DNA of 64,000 bases from Gymnothorax reevesii (lineage: Eukaryota; Chordata; Actinopteri; Anguilliformes; Muraenidae), in contig CM056583.1 of the NCBI GenBank assembly GCA_029721435.1, positions 45,909,120-45,973,119 of the forward strand. Reading direction: 5' to 3'. Numbering within the stretch: the first letter of the stretch is position 1; every line of letters begins with the position of its first letter. The notes beneath the pieces were generated by a model that was not told where the DNA came from, ran no database searches, and saw nothing but the letters and a program-made list of their open reading frames with translations. Of the stretch, positions 20,765 to 31,623 are shown piece by piece. A program made the position numbers and the translations under genes.

Positions 20765-21995
20765 AATCAGGAACCAGTCGCGAGAACCAGGCAATGCAGT
20801 AGAACTTGCTTTATTAATAAAGGGGGAGGACCCCCGCAGGGCAGGAGGCAAAAGTACAAAGTCCACACTCCAAAAATCAAAATCCAGTTGGGCAAAAATA
20901 GAATCGAAAACCAGGGCAGCAATCACAATAATCAGAGTCGGACAGAAATGGGTCTAGTTCACAGGTACAGGAATGTCAAAGAAACAAAACCAGAATCCAA
21001 TGGGCGTAATCCGAATCGTAACCAGGGCAACAAACAAAGATCTCGTGGTCGGGCAGAAAAAGGTCAAAACTCACAGATGCAACAATAATCAGGCAGTCCA
21101 GTCAGAAAGATCAACACTGAGTAATCAAGGTGAAATGAAACATGGCACAAGAAAACTGAGGAAAACGATCTGACGGAGAGTGGCTGTGAAAAGACACCAA
21201 ATATACATTTCCAGGGAGATCTCATGGAGAGAGACACAGGTGCAAACAGTCAGACTGATTACAAGGGAGCAGCACATGAGGGAGAACCTCATCACATTCA
21301 ATTTGGCAGAAGCGAAAACACGGACAGGGATCACGGGACAAACCTATACAAAGACATACAGCCCCAGTTAAGGAGTTCTAACGTGCATAGATACTTAAAG
21401 AAGGACAGCGTGATAAGATGTGGAGCTTCCACAGAAAAAGCAGCAAAGATAATCAGGGAGAGACAAGAGGCGGAGACTAGAACAGGGCGAGTGCTGAGAG
21501 CTTGTTAATCAATTAGTAAGTGAAACTATACAATCCCTTGGTACTTGTTAGTAAGTTAGTATTATATACAATGTTAGTTGGTGTTAGTAACTTCTAGCAA
21601 AAATAACAAACTGTTAGTATGGTTAGTAAGATAGAAAAGTAAGGCGAAGTAAGTAAATGAGATCGGAAGGAAGGTTGAAATCCAGAATCCAATAAATCAC
21701 CCGAAGAGTAACACGCAGGACTGGGGCTGTGTGCAATGACAAGACAAGAGACCAGGCGGGGGAGACAAAGTGCAATGCATGATGGAAAACATGAACCAGA
21801 ATGTGACTATGGCAAAAATGTAAAACATGGAAAAGTAAAAACTAAAACAATACATAACTAATCAAAGTAACCAAATCCCAATACACATACAAAGAATAGT
21901 CAGACATAGCAAATATCAGAAAACACAAAAGGCAGTCAGAATTAACAAGGCATGAACACGGTCAAGGCAGAACAGAACATGAGCAATGGAAGAAT
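20765..21995 (-). repeat. GTTATGATTC dispersed repeat, copy 1
   Basis: It aligns along its length with 31770-33015. Shared blocks include GGAACCAGTCGCGAGAAC, GGGCAGGAGGCA, GAGCTTGTTAATCAATTAGT and ACAATGTTAGTTGG. Minus-strand reading starts at GTTGTGATTC (about 21995). It carries no recognisable protein. The element interrupts sequence to the right of the palindrome. Confidence 0.85.
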
Positions 21996-23440
21996 CACAA
22001 CAGCGTTTTCATATGAACATTAGCAGCGTTATTTACGGCGTTGTGGAAAACTCGAAAAAGCGCCGTTCCCATGGTAATGAGCTCCTCCCATTGATTTCTT
22101 TCAGCCAACACATTTTAACTGCTCTCCTCCAATCACCTGCGAAGGGAGACCGACTACATCAATGCAACCCAGATTTCTTTCAGCAGATCTTCCTGTCAGA
22201 AAGTTTTCACAAACCTGCAGTGCATAGCTACAGTCTGATGCGAGTCTGAAGGAAATAAACCATGCACACTTTTTCAATAATTAAACATTTCTTTGACAAA
22301 TAAGGTTGCCATTTTGTGAATAATATTGCCAGTTGGGCAACATAGTATACTGTTTAGCAACATCTTTGGTTCATCTGGTTACATTATAGCACGTGTGAAG
22401 GCTTTTCGTCTCCCAATCATTCTAAAGATCCTGCGTCAATCACGGTTAACTTTGACTAGAAAATAGGCAAACAAACATCGGGATTCAGCCCAGAAATTTC
22501 ACTACATTATCTCTAAGTCCCAATGATGTTAACCAGCTTGTCTGAACCAAGTTCCAATGCGACATATCGCCACAAACATAGTTCGTATTGCTTATCAAAG
22601 TCAATGCAAAGACGCGTGTCAATGCAAAGTCAATGCGTTTCGCGTGTATTTGCGTCTTTGCTTTGACTTTGAATGCCATCTGTCCTGCAAAAAAATCATT
22701 CCTCGTCCGGTGGAAAAGCAGCGTAGCTCTGCACCCGATTTTGCTGATCAGCGTCTGCATTGAACCCCATGCACACTTTTTCAAAAGTTAAACATTTCTT
22801 TGACAAATAATGTCACTATTTTGTAAATAATATTGCCAGTTACATAGCTTACTGTTTATGTATGAGGATCATATAGTACATTGCAGTGATTCCCAACCCT
22901 CTCCTGGAAGCCCATCTGTCCTGAATGCTTCACATTTCTCCCTGCTTCAGCACAGGTGGTTCAAATGATCAGCTCGTTAATCACCAGCTAAAGCTGACTG
23001 ATGACAGACTGATGGCAGCTCTCTGGGGAACTGTCTGTTCATGTCAAGTCAATCATCTCTTTCCTACATTCCCATTGGTAACTCGCTTCACTCACATCGC
23101 TGACAGTAAAAGCTATTTTATGTCCGTACCCGCCCACATCGCATCGCTAGTCCTCGACTCGCCTGTCCTCGCCACATTCTGCTGGATCACATTCACATTC
23201 CATTGACTGTCATCGCTCAGAGATGGGCGAGTAGCGATATGTGTGAACGCAGCTTTACACCCAGTCAATAATTTTTAGAGTTTAATTTGCAGTTCTGCTG
23301 TACGTGGTAATAGCATACAAAGGCAGCAGTTGAGATACCGATGACACTCCTGCAATATTTTTTTTTTCATAACCTAGCTAGGAATATAAACCAGTTGAAA
23401 ATCAATTGTAACATTTAAGGGTTAGGGTTAAGGTTACGGG
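21996..23440. other. Intergenic with a duplicated segment; no gene seen
   Basis: A segment with CATGCACACTTTTTCA...ACATTTCTTTGACAAATAA occurs at 22262-22355 and again at 22769-22855. Between them, 22590-22700 contains inverted TCAAAGTCAATGCAAAGACGC blocks. The same motif recurs near 30680 and 39860, so it is a MITE family. No coding gene is recognised. Confidence 0.6.
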
Positions 23441-23789
23441 TTAGGAGCCGATCACACCTAAGGCGCTTTATCGGCGTGGGTCGCCGGTTTTGTTAATATT
23501 CTCAATGATTAGACGCGTGCTGGACGCTGCTTTTGCGTACCCAGCGCCTCGCGTTTAAACGCCCCAGGCGCCTCGCTGTTTTTTTTTTTTGTTTTTCTTT
23601 TGATGCGCTTCTTTGCAAGTACCCCTGACTGCAGGCCGCGGAATGGGGCGGGGTCGGACAAAGAGGCGGGGACGGACATCCAATAGGTGCGGTCTATGGC
23701 AATGACAAGAACAGCACCATCTGCTGGACGACTGTAAAAAGTACATAAACTCATCTGTACTCTATGGAAATCGTAAATGTGCGAGTAAA

Positions 23790-23897
23790 TATGTTAAAAT
23801 AAAATAAAAATTTTACTTTATGAATATTTTATCCCTTAAGCGCAGTAAAATAAAATAAAAATTTTACTTTATGAATATTTTATCCCTAAAGCGCAGG
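23790..23897 (+). repeat. Tandem duplication of a ~58-bp unit
   Basis: TAAAATAAAATAAAAATTTT followed by ACTTTATGAATATTTTATCC and AAGCGCAG occurs twice in direct succession (about 23790 and 23847) with almost no differences, indicating a recent local duplication. Confidence 0.85.
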
Positions 23898-23949
23898 AGT
23901 TCATAGGAGACACAGGAGAGAGCGGGACACAAAAGGAAAACAGTGAAAA

Positions 23950-24710
23950 GGCATGAAAGGGCAAAGAGGACATGCTATGGCCCCAGCAGGACAGGGCCTC
24001 GCCCCGGGGGCCCTGAGAGCTTGGGTGGGGGTGGGCTTAGCCCGGGGCGCCAGGGAGGACCCCTGGAAATGACTGAGGAGCAGGTCAGCCCTCTGGAGCC
24101 CACTGGGTGGAAGGGGAAGGCCAAAAGTAATCTGACGGGGTGGCTTTGGGCCCTGCCCTGGCTGCGTCCCGGGTCGAGCTGGGGGCCTGGTGAGAGGGCT
24201 CCATCCCAGCTTTGCCTCGCCACAAACCTCATCCCGATAGCCGGCTGCAGGGCGGAGATATGGGTAATACTCCGACGGGGCGCAGCTGCATTCCACGGGC
24301 CCCCCCGGGTCTCTGCGGGGCCGCAGCCATCCTCGAGGGGCCTCAGCTCGTCTGGCCCAGCCCCTCGGAGGTGACCGGCAGGTGGCGACTTGGGCCTTCC
24401 CATCCTGGGGAGGCCGGGGGCTGGAACATGTTTGCGCCCTCTGCGGCCGACCGGCACCTTACCCCGGGTTCAGCCGGGGCTCCCCTGAAAGGGCTCCCCC
24501 CCGCCTTTGCCACCTCCAAACCCAGTCCTTATAGCTTGCTGCAGCGCAGAGTTATTTGCCGAAAAGCCCCCACCCCCCCGTAGTTTCCCTGCCCCGCCCC
24601 GTGGCCCAGCAACCCCCCCCCAGGGCACGCCTTTCTCTTCCAGGTGACTCCCCCCAAAAGGCCCCCGGGGGCCAGGCTCAGGTGCTGCAGGGAAAGGGGT
24701 GAGCTGGTGT
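23950..24710. other. GC-rich island, no recognised gene
   Basis: This ~750-bp block is far more G+C-rich than its surroundings and is open in several frames on both strands, as expected from composition alone. Two internal segments (about 24190-24270 and 24480-24560) are related to each other. No domain or start context is convincing. It may be part of a GC-rich retroelement or an orphan CpG island. Confidence 0.5.
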
Positions 24711-25057
24711 CACGCTCTTCAGCTGGGTGGTCGTAATGTTCTGGAGCAAGGAATCTGATTTTAAAAACTAATGCGGTGATACCACCAGCTTTCAGAAATT
24801 TGACTAAGTCCCACAGCGGGTGACCAATTTGTCATATTTCTGAAATATGAATCCCGGACTGTGTCCGGCTAGTCAAAACAAATTACGTCCTATCCACAAA
24901 AACCTAACCACTTCTCTTTAACCTTTGTGGAAAATGTCATAAGATAAAGGACAGGTGTAAAGGGGAATTCCACACGACTTAGGAAGACAACCGCGCTAGA
25001 GAATCCGAATGCACTTACACTAAGCAACGTAATCATCAGTCCGCTGCCCATCAAATC

Positions 25058-26663
25058 CAACCCCAATTCCAAAATAGTTGGAACAAAGTGTTAATTGTGA
25101 ATAAAATCAAAATGCAATGACTTTCAGATCACATGAGCCAATAGGTTATTTACAATAGAACATAGATAACATTTCAAATGTTGAAACTGAGACATCTAAC
25201 ATTTTTATCCACAAAATGAGCTTATTTCAAATTTTATGGCTGCAATTGGTCTCAAAAAAGGGGACACAGGCAAAAAAGGGCTGAAAAAGCAATTAATATA
25301 TAAGGGAAACAGCTGAAAGAACATTTAGCAAGTAATTAAGTTAACTGGCATCAGGTGTGTAACATGTTTGGCTATAAAATGGATGTCATAGAGAGGCTGA
25401 GTCTCTCAGAAGTAAAGATGGCAAGAGGCTCTCCAACCTGTGAAGGCTTGCGTAAAAAAATTGTGCAATACTTTAAAAACAATGTTCCTCAACGTCAAAT
25501 TGCAAAGGCTCTGAAGGTCTCGTCATCAACAGTGCACAATATCATCAAACGATTCAGAGAAACTGGAAAAATCTTGGTGCGTAAGGGAGTCTGGACAAGG
25601 CCGAAGACCTTTACTGGATGCCCGTGATCTTTGGGCCCTCAGACGCCACTGCATCACTCACCGGCATGATTCTGTCATTGACATTACTGAATGGGCCCAG
25701 TAATATTTCAAGAAACCACTGTCTGTAAACACAGTCCGCCGTGCCATCCACAGATGCCACCTAAAACTCTATCATGCAATGAGGAAGCCATTGTTGCGCA
25801 TGATCCAGAAGTGCCGCTGTGTTCTATGGGCCAAGGCTAATTTAAAATGGACTTTAGCAAAGTGGCAAAATGTCCTGTGGTCAGAAGAGTCCAAATTTGA
25901 CATCCATGATTTCCAACAAGAGTGTTGTGTCCTCCGGGCTAAAGAGGAGAAAGACCACCCTTCCTGTTATCAGCATTCAGTTCAAAAGCCAGCATCTCTG
26001 CATGGTATGGAGATGCATTAATGCATATGGTGTGGGACACTTGCATGTTTTAAAAAGCACCACGAATACTGAAAGGAATATAAAGGTTTCAGAGCAACAT
26101 ATGCTCCCCATCAGACAACATCTATTCCAGGGAAGGCCTTGTGTATTTCAGCAGGACAATGCAAAACCACATACTGCAGCTATTACAACAGCATGGCTTT
26201 GTAGTAGAAGAGTCTGTGTGCAGAACTGACCTGCCTGCAGTCGTGATCTTACATCGATTCAGCACAATTGGCGCATAATTAAACGAAAAGTCCGACAAAG
26301 GCGACCCAAAACTCTCCAGCAGCTGGAAGCCTGTATTAAACAAGAGTGGGATCAAATTCCAATGGCTAAACTCAAGAAACTTGTCTCCTCAATGCCCAGA
26401 CGCCTCCACTCTTTGTTAAAAAGAAGAGGAGATGCTACACCATGGTAAACAGGCCCCTGTCCCAACTTTTTTGAGACCTGTAGCAGCTTTCAAATTTGAG
26501 ATCTCATTTTATGGATAAAATTGTAAAATTTCTCCGTTTCAACACTTGCTATGTTATCTGTTTTATTGTGAATAAAATACTGGCTGCTGTGATTTGAAAG
26601 TCATTGCGTTTTGATTTTATTCACAATTTACACTTTGTCCCAACTATTTCGGAATAGGGGTTG
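25058..26663 (+). mobile_element. Tc1 element, family 1 copy A
   Basis: The ends CAACCCCAATTCC(A/G)AAATAGTTGG (25058) and their inverse (to 26663, followed by TA) carry long terminal repeats with GTGAATAAAATCAAAA. The length of 1606 bp is usual for a fish Tc1. It shares ends with copies at 42205-43797 and 48959-51752. Confidence 0.92.
25355..26448 (+). pseudogene. Tc1 transposase, family 1 copy A, broken
   Basis: The N-terminal frame (MARGSPTCEGLRKKIVQYFK then a helix-turn-helix with SSSTVHNIIKRFRETGKI) is the DNA-binding half. Later frames hold the catalytic half, with QQDNAKPHTAAITTAW carrying the second aspartate. The first catalytic position reads WSEES rather than WSDES. Several frameshifts and stops are present, for example near 25625. 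The end is GDATPW plus a stop at 26446-26448. Confidence 0.85.
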
Positions 26664-27378
26664 TACCTTTCTTTATGCAGTTGGCCAGCTGAATGGTCGT
26701 CGCTTTAAATATTGCAGCTGCACAGATTTGTGGGATAGCGTTATCTCCCTTTTTTTTGAAAAGGATGGTTCTGTGTACCCTATGGGGCACCTTTCCTTGA
26801 CATTTATAGAATTCGAATCTCCTTGTCATGGCTGCCACGTAATTTTTTCCGGATCATTTATCGGGAGTTAGGCACTTTCCTAGGCAAAAAAGACTATTCG
26901 GCCTCAGCCCCGCCGCACCCAACTTCTTCATTAAAATGAATGGTTTCTAATGACGCCCATTTCAAATAAGTCGATTCAAGCGAGAAAATTCCGAGATGCG
27001 CGGCTGCCTTTTACAGCACTATTTTTTTGAAGAGCTGTAATAAAACGTCTCATGCGTAAGTTAACGTATAAACGCAAAGTTGTCGCTGACTGACAGCGAA
27101 CGCTAGCGATTGATAACGGTCACCAACGAGCTACCTTGGCGTCGCGGGGACTACATTGACGTAGCCACCCTTTAAATTTTATTTACCACTAGCAAGCTAC
27201 TTGTAATTGATTCATTTTTCATTCAACGGCAATACTTCTTACCCGCATTATATATTTAAAACAGTGGACAGGTCGCTTTGTCTGTGTTATACAGAGCTCC
27301 AAGGGACGGGGGGCTTCACCAGCGCTTCCTTTTATCAACGTTGGCATTTGCCATAGAATTCAGAATAAACAATTCGGT
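26664..27378. other. No gene seen
   Basis: Unique-looking sequence with no recognisable frame or repeat; it separates the Tc1 from the promoter-like region. Confidence 0.5.
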
Positions 27379-27567
27379 TTATGTCAAATAGTCAACCAGG
27401 GCACAATGAAGTGAGGAAACCAGAGTGTAATTTGATAACGTAAACGGACATTCATCGATGTTTCTTACAACGGCAATAACTTCCATCCATCCGTCAAAAC
27501 TATCATCCACTGATGAGAAGGAACAAGATAAATCCACATCAACCCACTCGAGGTCAGCATCCGCCAT
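27379..27567 (-). CDS. Short acidic ORF, possible first exon
   Basis: An ATG at 27567-27565 opens MADADLEWVDVDLSCSFSSV and the frame stays open to 27379. A donor-like GTAAGA follows the codons for EVIAV at about 27470, so the coding part of an exon may end there. The peptide is acidic with no recognised domain. A 1.3-kb TIR element is inserted just upstream, separating it from a GC-rich promoter-like segment at 28915-28990. It may belong to a transposon-borne gene. Confidence 0.4.
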   Translation of the reverse strand: MADADLEWVDVDLSCSFSSVDDSFDGWMEVIAVVRNIDECPFTLSNYTLVSSLHCALVDYLT

Positions 27568-27595
27568 TGTTACTTCTAGTCTACTCTCTTCAGCA

Positions 27596-28906
27596 CTCCC
27601 GTGCAAAGCGAGAACCTAGTAACTCATTTTTTTCAAAAATTGAATAAATATCATTTTTTGAGTTACTAGGTATATGCCCTTCTTATGATGTATTGGGTAT
27701 GGCAATATGTTCTTTCATTACGAAGTTATTACCCTGGCAAAACCTAGCAACTCCATCATTTTTCGATGATGCTACAGTAAAAAAAATCAGATGCTAGCTT
27801 TTAAGCCCAAAACAAGATGGCTGCGCCCATGAATTGAAGAAACATAGATGTTTTCAAGAAGGTTTTCAGTAAATAAATCGTTCATCAGTGACTTCATACG
27901 ACATAAACTTACTATGGCCTGTAGTAGAGGAAAGCAAATGCTGGCCATGGCCCTGAAAAAAGTTAGGTCAGTAGAAAAATGCCAACAAATGTAGTATAAG
28001 TGACCTGTGATTCTATGTCAGGCATTGCATTTCAATTGTCGGATGGCACCCAAGACCCAGCTAGTGTTTTAATAGGGTTTTAGTATAATCACCCAAGGAA
28101 CGCTTACGGATGCCTATTTTGTGGTTTGCCGGATTGGGGTTTGTTTTAAAACATCATTTTTTGTGAAAAATACCCGTCCGAAATTAAGTACAATTATCCA
28201 TTTTCACATAGAAAAATTGAACTGGATTGCTGATTGCTATGTCATTTTCAGGAAAAATACAATTATTCATTGATTCTGCATTGTGTTAAGAAAAAATGGC
28301 GGAAACAGCCTATTATCATCATTGTTATCACTTGGCCCAAAATCATTATTTTCCTTTCTTTGTTGTATAAGGCCATCACATGGTAGCATCTATTGTAAGA
28401 GGGCAGAATCAACATCCATTTGCAGTGACACAGACAACTAACTTGTATTCAATTTGTAATGTAGGCCTATCAATATGATTGTGATGGCCTATGCATTCGA
28501 GATGTCCATAGCAATAGACCACAAAATTGCACTTTAATTCATGAGACAAGTGCAATTTCTCTAAGGTCTCAATGCCTTCTTGAAATTATGTCAAATTTTC
28601 CTGTCATTTGTACAACATTTACTCGAAAATAAATGAGTAATTTTTATACTATGTTTTGCCTTGGTAATATATATGAGGTTCTTTAGCATTTGCTATGCCA
28701 AAACCTAGTAACTAATTTTCCCACCAAAATAATGCTAATTAGGTCCGATTAATTATTGGTGAAAATTGTGAACATTAGTGGATATATATTAAGAAATTTG
28801 CACCTCCCTATGAATAGAGCAGATTATAATATTCAAAGATGATGTTTTCTTTAGTTTTCTCAAAACTAAGAAAAATGAGTTACTAGGTTCTCGCTTTGCA
28901 CGGGAG
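27596..28906. mobile_element. 1311-bp TIR element with 4-bp AGCA duplication
   Basis: Nearly perfect ~36-bp inverted repeats open CTCCCGTGCAAAGCGAGAAC and continue CTAGTAACTCATTTTT (27596-27632 and 28871-28906). AGCA flanks both sides. The CCTAGTAACT motif recurs several times inside in both orientations (about 27660, 27750, 28705). No transposase is encoded. The superfamily is not clear to me from a 4-bp duplication. Confidence 0.8.
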
Positions 28907-28914
28907 AGCAGCCC

Positions 28915-28990
28915 TCGGCATGTTCCGCCCGTGACGTCATGCGGTCACGTGACTTTCCAGCCTCGTCTGCCTCCGTTTTTCATGCGGTCA
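28915..28990. promoter_or_regulatory. Promoter-like segment with CRE and E-box
   Basis: The segment contains TGACGTCA (about 28932, the cAMP-response-element palindrome) and TCACGTGA (about 28944, an E-box palindrome), plus repeated ATGCGGTCAC. It lies between the short minus-strand exon candidate and spliced-looking plus-strand exons. This is inference from motifs only. Confidence 0.4.
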
Positions 28991-29418
28991 CCCAGTGGGT
29001 CGCATAAACATCAAAATAATGCGGAATAACTGCATTTTCGGCCCATTTGGATATTGTATTCTTTTTCAGTGATGTAATTTCTATCAGTTTATAACTAACA
29101 AGGTAGGTGGCCCGTATTTCTGAAACAATCGCTTGACAAGGCTGCCATTTTACCTTCTTACAAATGTGTTCACTAAAACTAAACTGATACTTTATTCTGT
29201 TGCCATAAGTCTTTTTAACACGGGGGGGGGGTAATTTTACAGGGGGGGGAGGGTAATTTTACAGAGCTTACCCTCATACAATATCAAAGTGAAGCTGTGT
29301 GCTTAGAGCTATATGGTACTGAGAGAGAAGCCTATCTGAATTTGGTTTATTCCAAGACTAGGAATGTTAGTTCTTCATTAGTTGGTCCATAAAATATAAT
29401 TTTAAATGTTTACAAAAG

Positions 29419-29541
29419 CAATCTGAAATAGAACAATGAAACGTTTATGTACTGCCACTCCAGAATCAGCTGTGGTCACTTCATCTGAACCTGACCCAGC
29501 AGTTGACCCTCACCACCAGCAGTCTGAAGATGTTTTTGATG
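29419..29541 (+). CDS. Possible coding exon, function unknown
   Basis: An acceptor-like TTTACAAAAG precedes 29419. An ATG at 29436 opens 35 codons (MKRLCTATPESAVVTSSEPD..., polar and acidic), and a consensus GTGAGT donor follows 29541. A further exon-like block with TTTTTCAG and GTAGGT borders lies at about 29069-29101. No domain is recognised; this could be a transposon gene. Confidence 0.4.
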
Positions 29542-30625
29542 GTGAGTGAGTGAGTGTGGCAGAAACTGGTTGGCTATTTAGATTTATGAGTGAACTGCTG
29601 TACCAATGGCAATTACTTGGATACTGGTTGATCTCTCGGCCATTTCAATTATATAATTAAATGGCAAAATAGGCTGGATTTATTTAGAAGTCTATTTAAG
29701 CCACTATCCATCCTGTTGATGGAGCCAGGCCCATCTCCCTAAAGCAAGGCTACTTCAGATAGTGAAGTGTGTTGTGAACCAGATCATAGCCGTAGCCTAC
29801 AGCTACAACAAGCCAGGAGAGGCTTAATAACCTTGCCAGACTTTCAATTGGAAGTCAGCTAAGCAGAAAGTTGGACTTCAAAGACCTTTTGTGAACAAAC
29901 AAAATAACTTAAGCTCAAGTTGAGATAAGGGAAGACTTAAAATTATAGTTTTGATATTTATTTTACAAGAAAGTATTTCATTGTGTTGTCAATATTACTT
30001 GCAAGAAATTCAAATAGTTAAGTTACATAGCTACCTTTGTGATTTCACTATAACAACACCTTGTGTTGCATCTTTAGCCAGAATACTTTGAGTTATTGTC
30101 AAATGCTCATCAGTGCTCAATGTTTTACCATAGAATACCCAGTACCCATTTGCTGAGTGGTTTATTAAACATTTATTTCTGATCAAACTAGGTGTAATAA
30201 TGTGGTTTCAGGTAGCCTCTTTTGTGAATACGTGCCACATCTAATAATTCATAATTTGCATAATAATACTTTTGACTCTCTGCTGAGTGGTTAATCGTTT
30301 AAAAAAAGGAAAAAATTGGGTGTATTGCATCTAGCACTGTCAAGAACACTGAGAAACAGAAAAATGAATAACAGCCATTGTCGTAAAAAATTTCGGGGGC
30401 CCACTCTGATATTCTTTCAGTGGGCCCAGAATTCCTTGCAACTGCCCTGCATAAGTATCATTTTCAGTAGGCTATTAACTGAATACAGTCTAGCAAATTA
30501 AAAGCAGTCTTTGCTCACTGTGCACTCTGTGCTAAAACTACGATTGGCAACAAAACAAAGCTGTTCAACACACAAAAGACATTAAAACATTCCTTTAGTC
30601 ACAATCGCTCATTTTACAGAATTAA
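29542..30625. other. No gene seen
   Basis: AT-rich sequence. The only structure noted is a short inverted repeat GGGCCCACT...AGTGGGCCC at about 30396-30426. Confidence 0.5.
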
Positions 30626-30710
30626 GCTGCTTTCACACTGGACGCAAAACGTATTTTTCGCACAACAGATTATATTCAAAGTCAATGCAAAGACGCAAGA
30701 TCGTCCTTCG
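30626..30710 (+). repeat. Terminal segment of a GCTGCTTTCACACTGG MITE family
   Basis: AAGCTGCTTTCACACTGGAC is followed by TCAAAGTCAATGCAAAGACGC. The inverse of this end lies at about 39850-39935 (GACTTTGAATGTAATCTGTTG ... GGTGTGAAAGC), and related blocks at 22590-22700. Confidence 0.65.
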
Positions 30711-30997
30711 GGGCGGTTAACAATAGGTGCTCCAGCGATAATGACCGTAAATATTAAAGCAGCAAAGTAATCATGCTTTATTCATTAAACGATAGTAACT
30801 GTGTACAGTTACAAAGGAAGCTAACATGTCCACTTCATGTATCAGCAACTGCTGACAGTTCGCTGGCGGCGTGCTGTGTCAACAGACTGATTTCGGAAAA
30901 CGTAATTTATTTTTGTAGGTTTGTTGGTCCAACTAAATCCGCCGCCAGCATGGGCGCCTGGCCAATCCTGGCTATCTAGCCAAGATCCAGCCTACAT

Positions 30998-31405
30998 CGT
31001 GCCAAAACTGTATATCGAAATACAATGCACAGTGTATTGTATTTCAATGCGAGGTTTTTGGCACAGAGCTCAAAATACAATACACACCTTGAAAATACAA
31101 TACACGTGTAACAATGAATACAAACATACTTTGTTTTTCAATGTTGGTCAGGATTATTCATGTCAAAATTAAATACAATACACACATTGAAATACAATAC
31201 TCATCTCAAAGATACATTATGGTTGTATTGTTTTAATTTTGGCACAAATCTTCCTGACTCACATTGAAAAACAAAGCATTTTTGTATTGTATTTACATGT
31301 ATTGTATTTTCAATCTGTGCATTGTATTTAAGCATTTTTGTATTGCATTGACTGTTACACATGTATTGTATTTCAATAAGTGTATTGTATTATGGCACAA
31401 ATCAT
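30998..31405. repeat. Foldback repeat built of TTGTATT/AATACAA motifs
   Basis: GAAATACAATACAC-like words dominate the left half and their complements (GTGTATTGTATTTC) the right half, giving a long imperfect hairpin of about 400 bp. TTGGCACA and ATGGCACAAATCAT occur near the ends. No coding sequence. Confidence 0.75.
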
Positions 31406-31623
31406 CCTCCATAAATATGAGTATTTTAACAACATCCAAAAGACAATGGACTAATTAGGATTCCCGGCTTGTCTGGCAGACTAACAGCAACTCCAATTAC
31501 AATCAGCTCATGACTGGTTGCCAGGCAGGTATTACCAGAGACAAATGAGTCACTTTCATCTGCCATACATGGTGCTTAAATAAAACATGTCTAGCCAATG
31601 GCATTGCTGCACTAAAACAAGCA

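Noticed and set aside
23901..24583. Four long ORFs on both strands (up to 160 codons)
   Set aside because: All lie in the GC-rich island, where stops are rare by composition, and none has a domain or splice context.
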